A DNA stretch of 14,689 bases, taken from Promethearchaeota archaeon (GTDB taxonomy: Archaea; Asgardarchaeota; Lokiarchaeia; Sigynarchaeales; SOKP01). Of this stretch, positions 6,862 through 13,900 are shown piece after piece. Position 1 is the first letter of the stretch. Each line of letters starts with the position of its first letter. The notes beneath the pieces were generated by a model, which was given only the letters and a program-made list of their open reading frames with translations, had not been told where the DNA came from and ran no database searches. The position numbers and the translations under genes were made by a program. Location: the NCBI GenBank assembly GCA_019058515.1, contig JAHPYY010000016.1, forward strand, positions 1 to 14,689, read 5' to 3'.

Positions 6862-7085
6862 ATCTTGCGTAAAACCCTATAAGAGTGTTATATAATTATA
6901 GATTTGTTGACCTTGTTTTATTCTTAAACTAATATAATAAAAGATAATTAGAATTAAAAATTTGATTGAAATTAATATTATTACATTTAAAATTATCATA
7001 ATTAAGTTTATTAAACTAATATATTTGAGGGAAGTTTGATATGGGGTCAATTTGAATTGGTAAATGTTTTTATACAACTATATAA

Positions 7086-7094
7086 TTTTTAAAT
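7086..7094 (+). promoter_or_regulatory. TATA-like box of the seven-helix RING-like gene
   Basis: TTTTTAAAT lies 28–36 bases before the ATG at 7122, so transcription would begin only a few bases before the start codon. The 260-base gap it belongs to (6862–7121) is very AT-rich, and I see no convincing gene in it. Confidence 0.4.
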
Positions 7095-7121
7095 TAACTA
7101 TCCATCTCGTCAATTTGCGTC

Positions 7122-8186
7122 ATGCTTACTTATATCAATTTTCTTAACGGTCTTATTACTCTTGCTATAGTACTATTTGGTTGCTTGCTGGGTACATCAT
7201 TTTTACTTAAAGCGAGAAGATTGCACGCAAAACTTTTAGCGTATATGGGTATCACCATGATTTTTGCGAGTCTTGTATTTCTTAATAGTGCTTTTGATTT
7301 CATATATGTAATAATTACTAATAACAATAATGATAATCCATATGAGTTAGTGGTAATCCTTTCATGGATGTGGGTTCCTTTTGTTGTAGTATTTACACTT
7401 TACATGGGAGCTGAAATCATAATTCTTCAGAAAAAACTTCTCAAGCGAGTTTTGCTATTTATAACCCTGATAATGGCAATAATCTTTGAATTTGTCTTAA
7501 TTTTTTATCCATTAGAAAATTTTAGCGTAATTGTGCCTCCTACTCCAGGAGAAGATATATATGATGTACAGATGATTATTGGCTCTCCCATTTTTTATAT
7601 AGGAAGCGCTCTAATTATACCGGTTATGATTTTCTGTGCGATTGGATACTCGTATAAAAGTTTCAAATCTAAGGATATTATAAGGAGGAAATATCTTTAT
7701 TTGGCTCTAATCGTGCTACTTTACGGAGGTTGCGGTGTTATCGATGGGTTTGTATCACCAGGAATACCATTGTTTTTTGTCAGAACAGGTACTATGGTTG
7801 GCTTTTGGTTTTGGTATTTAAGCTTAAAGGAAGAATATATTAGACCTCTTCGAGATACTTGTGAAAAGGAAATAATTGTCGAAGAATCACTTTTTAGAGT
7901 TTATCAAAGACCTGATCACAAATATTCGGAGGAAGAGGTTACATTTCATAGAGAGAAAAAGATATGTTTAGTATGTAAGGGAGAAGTTGGAGGTTTTATG
8001 TTTATATGTAAAAACTGTAATGCTTTATATTGTGAAAACTGTGCTGGTGCCTTAAAGTCTATAGAAAATGTATGTTGGGTATGCAATACTCCAATTGATC
8101 CCTCAAAACCTTCAATCCCTTTTAGAACAGAGGGTGAAGAGAAAATCAAAAAAAAGCCAAAAAAAAACCTGAAAATTTCAAAGTAG
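7122..8186 (+). CDS. Seven-transmembrane protein with C-terminal RING-like zinc finger
   Basis: The protein has 354 residues. Seven hydrophobic segments are visible at about 10–29, 38–58, 78–100, 108–130, 155–178, 191–210 and 217–234, arranged like sensor-type 7TM modules. After a charged linker, residues 282–321 form an eight-cysteine finger with spacing C-x2-C-x10-C-x2-C-x4-C-x2-C-x10-C-x2-C (C282, C285, C296, C299, C304, C307, C318, C321). That resembles a RING/treble-clef zinc finger, although the RING histidine position is Cys. The tail is lysine-rich (KKKPKKNLK). Membrane proteins ending in such fingers recur in Asgard archaea, some of which also have ubiquitin-like systems. Whether this one acts as a ubiquitin ligase is unproven, and no ubiquitin, E1 or E2 gene is in the window. 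The gene appears to be transcribed alone. Confidence 0.85.
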   Translation: MLTYINFLNGLITLAIVLFGCLLGTSFLLKARRLHAKLLAYMGITMIFASLVFLNSAFDFIYVIITNNNNDNPYELVVILSWMWVPFVVVFTLYMGAEIIILQKKLLKRVLLFITLIMAIIFEFVLIFYPLENFSVIVPPTPGEDIYDVQMIIGSPIFYIGSALIIPVMIFCAIGYSYKSFKSKDIIRRKYLYLALIVLLYGGCGVIDGFVSPGIPLFFVRTGTMVGFWFWYLSLKEEYIRPLRDTCEKEIIVEESLFRVYQRPDHKYSEEEVTFHREKKICLVCKGEVGGFMFICKNCNALYCENCAGALKSIENVCWVCNTPIDPSKPSIPFRTEGEEKIKKKPKKNLKISK

Positions 8187-8219
8187 GGTATTCTTTTATT
8201 GTTTAGATAAGGAAAATTC

Positions 8220-8486
8220 TCATTTTACTTCCCTAATGAACTTATTCTTCAGAACTTTCATTTTTATTACTGAAAGAAGTAGAAGATAAAGTCGATATGG
8301 ATTCATAACAAATAAAGTACCTCTTAGTTTGATGATTCTCGAGATTTTAGTTATAACATTTCTGAGATAGTCTAACTCTTTAAAGGAATAAGTTAAAAGT
8401 TCCCGTAATTTCTTTTGGGTTAATGTGTTTGTTTTTATAATAGGATTATGAAAGGAATATTTAGACCAATCTTTGGTCATTATCAA
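8220..8486 (-). pseudogene. Detached C-terminal part of the radical SAM protein
   Basis: This frame follows the stop of the radical SAM gene directly and in the same reading frame: ...LDEK, TAA, LIMTKDWSKYSF. The segment MTKDWSKYSFHNPIIK and the following helix are what normally follows the PFPGTP motif in B12-binding radical SAM proteins. I therefore read it as the original C-terminus (88 residues), cut off by one stop codon at 8487–8489. It could be translated by reinitiation at TTG 8486 or ATG 8480, but no Shine-Dalgarno is evident. A short hydrophobic stretch, LYLLLLSVI, lies near its end. Confidence 0.75.
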
Positions 8487-9701
8487 TTACTTCTCGTCTA
8501 ATTCTCTAAATATCGGGGTTCCTGGAAAAGGGACTAATATGCTATACCCCAGTTCATCAATATCGACTCGTTTCATGAAGTGCATCTCTTGTTTAACATC
8601 TTCTTCGCTTTCATTTAAATTAAAGCCTATTATCATATTCCCAAGTACAATTATGTGGTGTTTATGCAAAATATTAAGCGCTTTTAGGACTTTTTTAAAT
8701 TTATAACCCTTCCCCATACCCTTAAGAGTTTCATTATTAATGCTCTCTATTCCCATAAAAACAACGCAAAATCCCGCCTTAGCCATTTTTTTGACCATTT
8801 GGGGCGCCCTCCCTATAGAATCTACTCTTACCTGAGCAATAAAATAGAAATCATTGATTTCCTTTTTTTGTTTACATTCGATTATTCTATCGCACAATTG
8901 TTCAATTCTGCGAGTATTTACGGTTAAATTATCATCAACAATAAAAATATCAGTAATTTTTCTATTTTGCGATATCACTTTTAATTCGGTAATGATGCTT
9001 TCAACTGGTCTTGCTCTCCATACCCCCTTATTAAATACAGGCGTATAACAGAACTTACATGTGTAAGGACAGCCTCTTGACATTTGGATTGTATCAAACC
9101 TTACAGTAAACATCCTATATTTATTGTTTTGCATTAAATGCCTTGCTGGATACCTTAATTTTCCCAAATCTTTGATTAATTGGCGATCAGGATTATGTAC
9201 TATCTTTCCATTAGATTTGTAAGAGATTCCATCGACATTTTCAGGGGTTCCTTTCAGAATCAATTCTCTGAATGTCAATTCTCCCTCTCCTCTAACGATT
9301 ATATCGACTTCATTAGTATTTAACGTTTCTTCGGGTTTAGCAGAAGGATGTCGTCCTCCAAATACCACCGTACACTCTTGATTAACATTTTTAGCAATTT
9401 TTGCTAGATCGTAACAGATGTTAATTACTAATGAAACAAAAACCGATATTCCTACAACATCAGGCTTAAATTTTTTAATTTTTTTTCTGATTTGTGAATA
9501 GTTCATTTTCTTAATTTTTGTATCGAGAATTGCAACCTCTACATCTAAGTCGCTCAAATAGCTGGCAATATAAGCTAAGTTTAACGGTGGTGCATCAAAC
9601 CGAGTTTGATAAATATTAGTTGTAATATTGTTAGAATTCGGTTTAATTAACAAAATTCTTTTCCATCTAAGATTTGAATGATTTTGAATTGGTTTATTCA
9701 T
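8487..9701 (-). CDS. B12-binding domain radical SAM protein, ends early at in-frame TAA
   Basis: The frame has 404 residues. Residues 13–150 form a cobalamin-binding-like Rossmann domain (RILLIKPNS, FDAPPLNLAYIASYL, VVGISVF, VVFGGRHPS, DIIVRGEGE). The radical SAM core follows, with the 4Fe-4S motif CPYTCKFC (C211, C215, C218) and downstream motifs DDNLT (256–260), GIES (317–320) and PFPGTP (391–396). Such enzymes use S-adenosylmethionine radicals, often with cobalamin, for methylation or rearrangement of unactivated carbon. The substrate cannot be told; lipids and cofactors are typical. The DxHxxG motif of base-off cobalamin binding is not visible, as in many of these proteins. The frame stops at TAA 8487–8489, while the usual C-terminal extension is still encoded beyond it, so the normal product was probably about 493 residues. 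Start ATG 9701 is well supported by alignment with the family N-terminus. Confidence 0.88.
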   Translation of the reverse strand: MNKPIQNHSNLRWKRILLIKPNSNNITTNIYQTRFDAPPLNLAYIASYLSDLDVEVAILDTKIKKMNYSQIRKKIKKFKPDVVGISVFVSLVINICYDLAKIAKNVNQECTVVFGGRHPSAKPEETLNTNEVDIIVRGEGELTFRELILKGTPENVDGISYKSNGKIVHNPDRQLIKDLGKLRYPARHLMQNNKYRMFTVRFDTIQMSRGCPYTCKFCYTPVFNKGVWRARPVESIITELKVISQNRKITDIFIVDDNLTVNTRRIEQLCDRIIECKQKKEINDFYFIAQVRVDSIGRAPQMVKKMAKAGFCVVFMGIESINNETLKGMGKGYKFKKVLKALNILHKHHIIVLGNMIIGFNLNESEEDVKQEMHFMKRVDIDELGYSILVPFPGTPIFRELDEK

Positions 9702-9817
9702 GTAAATCCATTATTACCTTTTTAGAAGGTCATTCAGTAGTGTAATTATAATGCAATTCTTTATTTAAAAGATGAGAAAATAAGATTAAATATTAGAAAA
9801 CTAAAGATAAAAAGCTC

Positions 9818-10777
9818 TTAATCTTCCCCGCACTCGTAAAAATACCTTCCATGTTTCGCTTTGAACGCTTCTGCCACTTCGTCTACTTCTGGTCGAATAA
9901 ATACGTACCCGTTTTCTATTAGCCTGTACTCTACGGGAATTGTCCCTAGCACTTCTCCATCTACTTGACACAAATAGGGATCATTGTTTGGATCAACCAT
10001 TTCAATTTTTACTTTTTTACTTATAAATTCTGAAACATTTGGATGGGGGAGTAACGTTGCAGAATAGGTTTTATTTAAATCCATTATCAGTTTAAACTTC
10101 CCAATATTAACTATGTTTACATGAAATAATCCATCGTTTACCCTCGCCTTTTGACAAATGTACATCCACCCTCCGTAGCTTGGTCCGTTAGCTACAGCAA
10201 CCAAGTTCGCGTAGTCTTCATAGACATCGCTATCCATAGTAATCTTTACCCTTCGATTTTTCCATGGAAAGATGGCTTTAAACACTTGATACACGTAATT
10301 TTTTCGACCTTCATTAAATCGTTTTGTAACTTCAGCGTCAAATCCCTGAGATCCTATCCCTAAAAAATACCTCTTTGTACCTTCATGCGTGGTAGCTAAT
10401 CCTAGGTCTGCTTTACCACTCCTCCCCTCGGAAATTATTTCGCACGCTCTTTTGATATCTGGCCTTATCCCTATTGAACCAGGAATATCGTTTCCTGAAC
10501 CCATTGGTATAAAACCACACGGAATGCCCGTGGAAGAATTAATTACTCCGTTCATAACCTCGTTACAAGTCCCATCTCCTCCCGCTCCAATTACCGTATA
10601 CCCATCTTGCGCAAGTTGTTCAGCTAACTCTATAGCATGCCCTCCAAACTCCGTTTTAAAGAGTTCGTGCGAAACATTTAAAGAATTCAAAATCTTAGAA
10701 GCCAGTTCGAGGGATTGATCCAATTTCTTCTTTTTTCCCGCCTTAGGATTGTATACTATCGCATAATCTTTTACCAA
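9818..10777 (-). CDS. Diacylglycerol/lipid kinase family protein (YegS/DagK-like)
   Basis: The protein has 319 residues. It carries the family signatures in order: NPKAGK (10–15), the nucleotide-binding GAGGDGT (64–70), PMGSGND (91–97), and the C-terminal beta-domain ending in CQVDGEVLG. Members phosphorylate a lipid hydroxyl with ATP, for example diacylglycerol, sphingosine or, in archaea, isoprenoid-type lipids; the substrate here is unknown. It is expected in the cytoplasm or loosely bound at the membrane face. The start must be TTG at 10775–10777: a stop codon (TAA) lies immediately upstream in frame, the family N-terminus VKDYAIVYNPKAG begins right there, and the next ATG is too far inside. 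No Shine-Dalgarno is visible. The preceding radical SAM gene has the same orientation but is 116 bases away, with its own TATA-like box. Confidence 0.9.
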   Translation of the reverse strand: MVKDYAIVYNPKAGKKKKLDQSLELASKILNSLNVSHELFKTEFGGHAIELAEQLAQDGYTVIGAGGDGTCNEVMNGVINSSTGIPCGFIPMGSGNDIPGSIGIRPDIKRACEIISEGRSGKADLGLATTHEGTKRYFLGIGSQGFDAEVTKRFNEGRKNYVYQVFKAIFPWKNRRVKITMDSDVYEDYANLVAVANGPSYGGWMYICQKARVNDGLFHVNIVNIGKFKLIMDLNKTYSATLLPHPNVSEFISKKVKIEMVDPNNDPYLCQVDGEVLGTIPVEYRLIENGYVFIRPEVDEVAEAFKAKHGRYFYECGED

Positions 10778-10927
10778 TTAGTACACCTATAATTTAGTCA
10801 TTGATATATTATTATAATTAAAAATTTTCTTACATATAATTGGCTTTTTGTCTTTTTAAAACTATAATAATGGTCGAAAGAGTTCTAATTAACCACATAA
10901 CAATTCATTATTATCGCAAATTAAGTA

Positions 10928-10952
10928 TTTAGTATCGTCTTTAAAGACTAAA
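10928..10952. repeat. Palindrome in the intergenic gap 10778–11060
   Basis: GTCTTTAAAGAC (10937–10948) is a perfect 12-base palindrome. It is flanked by TTTAGT on the left and TAAA on the right, so the symmetry extends imperfectly to 25 bases. It could be an operator or part of a promoter (core TTTAAA), but chance is possible in such AT-rich DNA. I see nothing else in this 283-base gap between the lipid kinase start and the small zinc-ribbon gene. Confidence 0.35.
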
Positions 10953-11060
10953 CGAGCTTAATTTACTATTGGTTTGTTTTGCTTTTTATCTTTCTTAAAT
11001 TAACCCGAAAATGAGTATATTTCTTAAAAGATAAGACTAGAACATATTAAGTCTACTACA

Positions 11061-11231
11061 TTACTCGCGCTTTTTGTTAATATTTAACTTAACTCCGCAA
11101 TACGGGCATTCGTCAACCTCCTCGTCCAAAATTTCACCACAAGCAAAGCAGGATAAAAGGTTTTCAGAGAATACTATTTTCTCTTCTAATTCTTTTGAGG
11201 ATTTTATCGGTTTATTTTCGTTTTCTTCCAT
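11061..11231 (-). CDS. Small zinc-ribbon protein, 56 residues
   Basis: The frame runs from ATG at 11231 to TAA at 11061–11063 and is short enough to be missed by ORF length cut-offs. It begins MEENENKPIKSSKELEEK, highly charged, followed by one zinc ribbon with the four cysteines C28, C31, C42 and C45 (SCFACGEILDEEVDECPYCG). It ends in a basic tail, KLNINKKRE. The ribbon resembles the C-terminal ribbon of the MIT-like protein at 11796–12491 (CFACG ... CENCGVSL). Codon composition and the intact metal-binding spacing support a real gene. The function is unknown; small archaeal zinc ribbons often bind nucleic acid or protein partners. Confidence 0.75.
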   Translation of the reverse strand: MEENENKPIKSSKELEEKIVFSENLLSCFACGEILDEEVDECPYCGVKLNINKKRE

Positions 11232-11425
11232 AATTTCCAACTATTAAAATTTAAAATTCTAATGTAGTCTATGAAAATTCAAGTACTAACAACAATTTAT
11301 TATTAATATAGACCAATATTTAATTAATTTCCTCCATACAAAGGTTTAATTTGAAAGAATTACAATAATTATTGAGAGTTTATTGAATTAACTGATTAAA
11401 AACATATTAACATAATCTAAATAAA

Positions 11426-11431
11426 GAGGTG
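11426..11431 (+). promoter_or_regulatory. Shine-Dalgarno of the S30e gene
   Basis: GAGGTG is complementary to the 16S rRNA 3' end and lies seven bases before the ATA at 11439. This placement is what singles out ATA as the start codon, because no ATG, GTG or TTG exists in frame between the upstream stop (11418–11420) and the conserved N-terminus. Confidence 0.65.
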
Positions 11432-11438
11432 TATTAGC

Positions 11439-11642
11439 ATACCTGGTTCTCATGGAAGTCTTACAAAGGCAGGCAAGGTCAAGCAGCAGACTCCCGCTAT
11501 CGAACGGACAGGGGTAAACTCAAGCCCGAAAAAGCCGCCACGAATGCGTTATAGAGAACTCTATAAGAAAAGAGTGGAGAAAGGGCAGTACGGAGGTCAA
11601 CAAGATAGTTTAGGGGCGAAGCGTTCTAATTTTAGTAGATAA
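11439..11642 (+). CDS. rps30e: 30S ribosomal protein S30e, apparent ATA start
   Basis: The frame gives (M)PGSHGSLTKAGKVKQQTP, then KKPPRMRYRELYKKRVEKGQ, and ends SNFSR at TAA 11640–11642, 67 residues in all. This is the archaeal S30e pattern (PGxHGSLxxAGKVRxQTP, then a basic, arginine-rich part), a small-subunit protein shared with eukaryotes, where it is made as a ubiquitin-like fusion (FAU). Here no ubiquitin-like part precedes it. The codon in the Met position is ATA; no standard start codon is available in frame, yet a Shine-Dalgarno (GAGGTG) is correctly placed. The gene is visibly richer in G+C than its surroundings, as is common for highly expressed ribosomal genes. It was missed by ORF calling because of its start. 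Monocistronic, with a T-rich stretch after the stop. Confidence 0.85.
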   Translation: MPGSHGSLTKAGKVKQQTPAIERTGVNSSPKKPPRMRYRELYKKRVEKGQYGGQQDSLGAKRSNFSR

Positions 11643-11654
11643 TTCTTTTCTTTT
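11643..11654 (+). terminator. T-rich terminator after S30e
   Basis: TTCTTTTCTTTT follows the S30e stop codon directly on the coding strand. Such runs end archaeal transcription without a hairpin. The next gene has its own TATA-like box about 85 bases on. Confidence 0.45.
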
Positions 11655-11736
11655 AATATAAGATTTACAATTCTCATAGTTTTAGTGTTCTTTTTAGTCT
11701 CCTTTTAATCAATTGAGAATTATTGGTTCCTAACAA

Positions 11737-11745
11737 TTATAAATA
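11737..11745 (+). promoter_or_regulatory. TATA-like box of the MIT-like gene
   Basis: TTATAAATA lies 51–59 bases before the ATG at 11796, giving a short leader of about 25–30 bases. This position would exclude the upstream TTG at 11757 as start, or make it leaderless. Confidence 0.45.
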
Positions 11746-11795
11746 AGTAGAGTACCTTGTTTAATTTGAAGTTAAACAATTTTAAAGTCAAAATT

Positions 11796-12491
11796 ATGGA
11801 TATAAATTTGCTTAATAAATTGCTAAAAGAGAAGATAAGAAAAGCTACTTTGTACGAGAAACAACAAGAAACTAAACAAGCTATTAAACTGTGGATAGAG
11901 GTCTCGGAAATTGCGTTAAACGCCTCTAAAAATCCTAAATTAGATATAGCGTTTCGAACGATGCTAATGAACAAAGCAGAGCAAATAATAGAACGAATAA
12001 AGCAATTGAAAGCACCTTCAACAAAATTGCCCGTTTTTCACGAGGAAGAAATAGAGCCGGAGACTACACATATTGCAGATCCATCAGCCAATATCTCTGA
12101 AAGTAGCGTTCTAATTGAATCATCCAAACCTTCAGATGATACATCCATAAAGGCAAATAAGTACGACATTATTGACGATGACTCACTATCAAATATGCCT
12201 GAAGGATTTAAAGAGGTAAAACCTTCAACAGACTTTAAAATTTTGACGCCCCACGACAAGGAATATGTAAAAAAGCGGTTAGAAGAAGATGTTGGTATGT
12301 CGGTCTTCCAAAAGAAAGATAATATCGGAGATTTGAACGAATTAAACGATCCTACTCCAAATGTTTCACATCCGTCTATAGAACTAGACGCTCCAACTGA
12401 CGATAGCAAGGTCGTATGTTTTGCTTGTGGTAGAGAACAGCCCTCATCCAATAAAGAATGCGAAAATTGTGGCGTTTCCTTAAAAAAATAA
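11796..12491 (+). CDS. MIT-like helical domain protein with C-terminal zinc ribbon
   Basis: The protein has 231 residues from ATG at 11796; a TTG at 11757 would add 13 residues of AT-rich sequence and is less likely. Residues about 3–72 form three predicted helices (LLNKLLKEKIRKATLYEKQQ, KQAIKLWIEVSEIALNASK, KLDIAFRTMLMNKAEQIIER) with the repeat-like pattern of MIT domains, which bind ESCRT-III tails in Vps4 and its relatives. A long acidic, Ser/Pro-rich and probably disordered middle (about 75–200) follows. A single zinc ribbon closes the protein: C208, C211, C222, C225. Asgard archaea encode ESCRT homologs, so a link to membrane remodelling is plausible, but no ESCRT gene is in the window and the MIT assignment rests on helix pattern alone. 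TPR-like helices are the main alternative. Confidence 0.75.
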   Translation: MDINLLNKLLKEKIRKATLYEKQQETKQAIKLWIEVSEIALNASKNPKLDIAFRTMLMNKAEQIIERIKQLKAPSTKLPVFHEEEIEPETTHIADPSANISESSVLIESSKPSDDTSIKANKYDIIDDDSLSNMPEGFKEVKPSTDFKILTPHDKEYVKKRLEEDVGMSVFQKKDNIGDLNELNDPTPNVSHPSIELDAPTDDSKVVCFACGREQPSSNKECENCGVSLKK

Positions 12492-12501
12492 ACTTACCCC
12501 C

Positions 12502-13185
12502 TTAAAAATTGTAGAATTTATCCATTTCCTCGTAAGAAAACACGGCAAACCGTTCGATAGGTTTTCTTCTTATCGTTTCCCAACCTAATCGGGTGTCGTT
12601 AAAGCACAACTGAGTTTTATAAAGGGATAAAATATCGTAGAGTTTATCTCTGTACTCTAAAATCTTAATCTTAACTAGTCTTTCTCTTTCTACTTTTAAC
12701 CGATTGTATATCCCGTATACGTAATATTGCGTTTTTAATAGATTTAGTTTCTTTGCTACTCCTTTAGCTATTAAATGCGTCGCTTGGTGGTCTACATGGT
12801 TGTTGTTATTGGTTGGAAGGATAATTCTATCCGAATTCTCCGCTATCGGTTCTGCTAAAGAAATACCATGGGAGATATATTGCATTACTCTTTGGTCGTG
12901 GATTTTAAACAAGTGTGTGTTCTTGTTAGGGACGCCAAACATTTCTGACGCGGCTATGGCTTCATCCAAAGAGATTTCTGCGATCTCGTCGTCACTTAAC
13001 CCTAAATAAGGTTTGATGGCTTCCATATCAACGGATTCGTCCTTAAACCTAAATGTCAACAACGCGCGATTATCCGTAACGTAAATTAGATGAACTTTGT
13101 GCCCTTCTGAAAGCCATTTAAGAATGCTTCCTCCACATCCAAATACCTCATCATCTGGGTGGGGAATAAATACCGTTATCTTCAT
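12502..13185 (-). CDS. PIG-L/LmbE family zinc-dependent deacetylase
   Basis: The protein has 227 residues. The hallmark HPDDE lies at 9–13 (in FIPHPDDEVFGCGGSI), with H9 and D12 as expected zinc ligands and D11 as the general base. The second motif, HVDH (130–133), supplies the third ligand, H133. Family members remove an acetyl group from N-acetylglucosamine units of lipids, thiols or other sugar conjugates; eukaryotic PIG-L acts in GPI-anchor synthesis. The substrate here is unknown. No signal peptide or membrane segment is seen, so it is probably cytoplasmic. It follows the conserved unknown gene (13201–13749) by 15 bases on the same strand, so the two are probably one operon. The stop is only 10 bases from the convergent MIT-like gene. 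Confidence 0.9.
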   Translation of the reverse strand: MKITVFIPHPDDEVFGCGGSILKWLSEGHKVHLIYVTDNRALLTFRFKDESVDMEAIKPYLGLSDDEIAEISLDEAIAASEMFGVPNKNTHLFKIHDQRVMQYISHGISLAEPIAENSDRIILPTNNNNHVDHQATHLIAKGVAKKLNLLKTQYYVYGIYNRLKVERERLVKIKILEYRDKLYDILSLYKTQLCFNDTRLGWETIRRKPIERFAVFSYEEMDKFYNF

Positions 13186-13200
13186 TTTATGTTGACTAAA

Positions 13201-13749
13201 TTAATTAAATTTCTTTCCTTTGAACTTATAATATTTATTCATGGAGATTTCCCTCCAAACGGTGTCCCATTTCTTGAATCCTGTTTTTACGTACTTTTCC
13301 CGCTTAAAGAAATCGTGCGACACCCAATTTAATAAAACAAAATATCGATTTTTCCCGCTTTTTTTTGTCAATTTTCGAGATTTAACTCCCAAGTCATTTT
13401 TCAGGTGATCCACTAGTTTTCCTTCTACCGCGTCCTGTAGCTTTCCCTCTATAATCGCTGGTTTGTACTCGATTCCCTCTTCCTCAAAGTACTCTCGAAC
13501 TTTATCGAAAATATTCCCTCTACAGAGCAAAAGCTTTTCTTTATTTTTTTTATAACCAATTTCTTCTAGTCCTTCTTTGACCAATTCTAGGGTCTTAGAG
13601 TAGGGAGCTTTATTCTTCCAGTTATCGGATTGAAATAAAGAAACATCAATCGTTTTGAATATTAGTTCACCCGTTTCTTCTCGCATAAAACCTATAAACG
13701 CGTTGCCAACAATGTCTCCCGTGCCCGCATCATCGATTTGTATCGTCAT
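13201..13749 (-). CDS. Conserved protein of unknown function with N-terminal IDDAGTGD motif
   Basis: The protein has 182 residues. The N-terminus reads MTIQIDDAGTGDIVGNAFIG, a beta strand followed by acidic residues and a glycine turn. This is reminiscent of the first strand of RNase H-like nucleases, where an early Asp binds metal. Other noteworthy segments are LLLCRGNIFDKVREYFEEEG (73–92) and AIIEGKLQDAVEGKLVDHL (98–116), both with the look of strongly conserved motifs. The last 60 residues are rich in Lys, Tyr and Trp. I cannot name a characterised family. It is the first gene of a probable two-gene operon with the PIG-L deacetylase, and is divergent from the regulator at 13901. A nuclease role is speculation from one motif. 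Confidence 0.8.
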   Translation of the reverse strand: MTIQIDDAGTGDIVGNAFIGFMREETGELIFKTIDVSLFQSDNWKNKAPYSKTLELVKEGLEEIGYKKNKEKLLLCRGNIFDKVREYFEEEGIEYKPAIIEGKLQDAVEGKLVDHLKNDLGVKSRKLTKKSGKNRYFVLLNWVSHDFFKREKYVKTGFKKWDTVWREISMNKYYKFKGKKFN

Positions 13750-13867
13750 TTAGCCAATATTACTAAAATCTGTGTAGTTCTTCTTAACCTCAATAATTAT
13801 TAAAGTTAATAATAATTTATTAGTGTCTTACTCTTGTTGCTACATTGTTAACACAAAAATAGTTTGA

Positions 13868-13876
13868 TTTATAATT
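13868..13876 (+). promoter_or_regulatory. TATA-like box of the RHH/wHTH regulator gene
   Basis: TTTATAATT ends 24 bases before the ATG at 13901, so transcription would begin at or just before the start codon and the mRNA would be leaderless. The intergenic stretch (13750–13900) is AT-rich and also contains AATAATTATTAAAG and TTAATAATAATTTATTA, which may serve the opposite gene. Confidence 0.45.
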
Positions 13877-13900
13877 ACGAAAATATAAGGATTATAAGAG

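Noticed and set aside
6877..7077. 66-codon hydrophobic frame on the - strand just upstream of the triple zinc-ribbon gene
   Set aside because: It starts with TTG, is made almost entirely of A/T-rich codons (Ile, Leu, Tyr, Asn, Lys), has no family signature and fills the promoter region of a divergent pair. AT-rich non-coding DNA gives such frames by chance.
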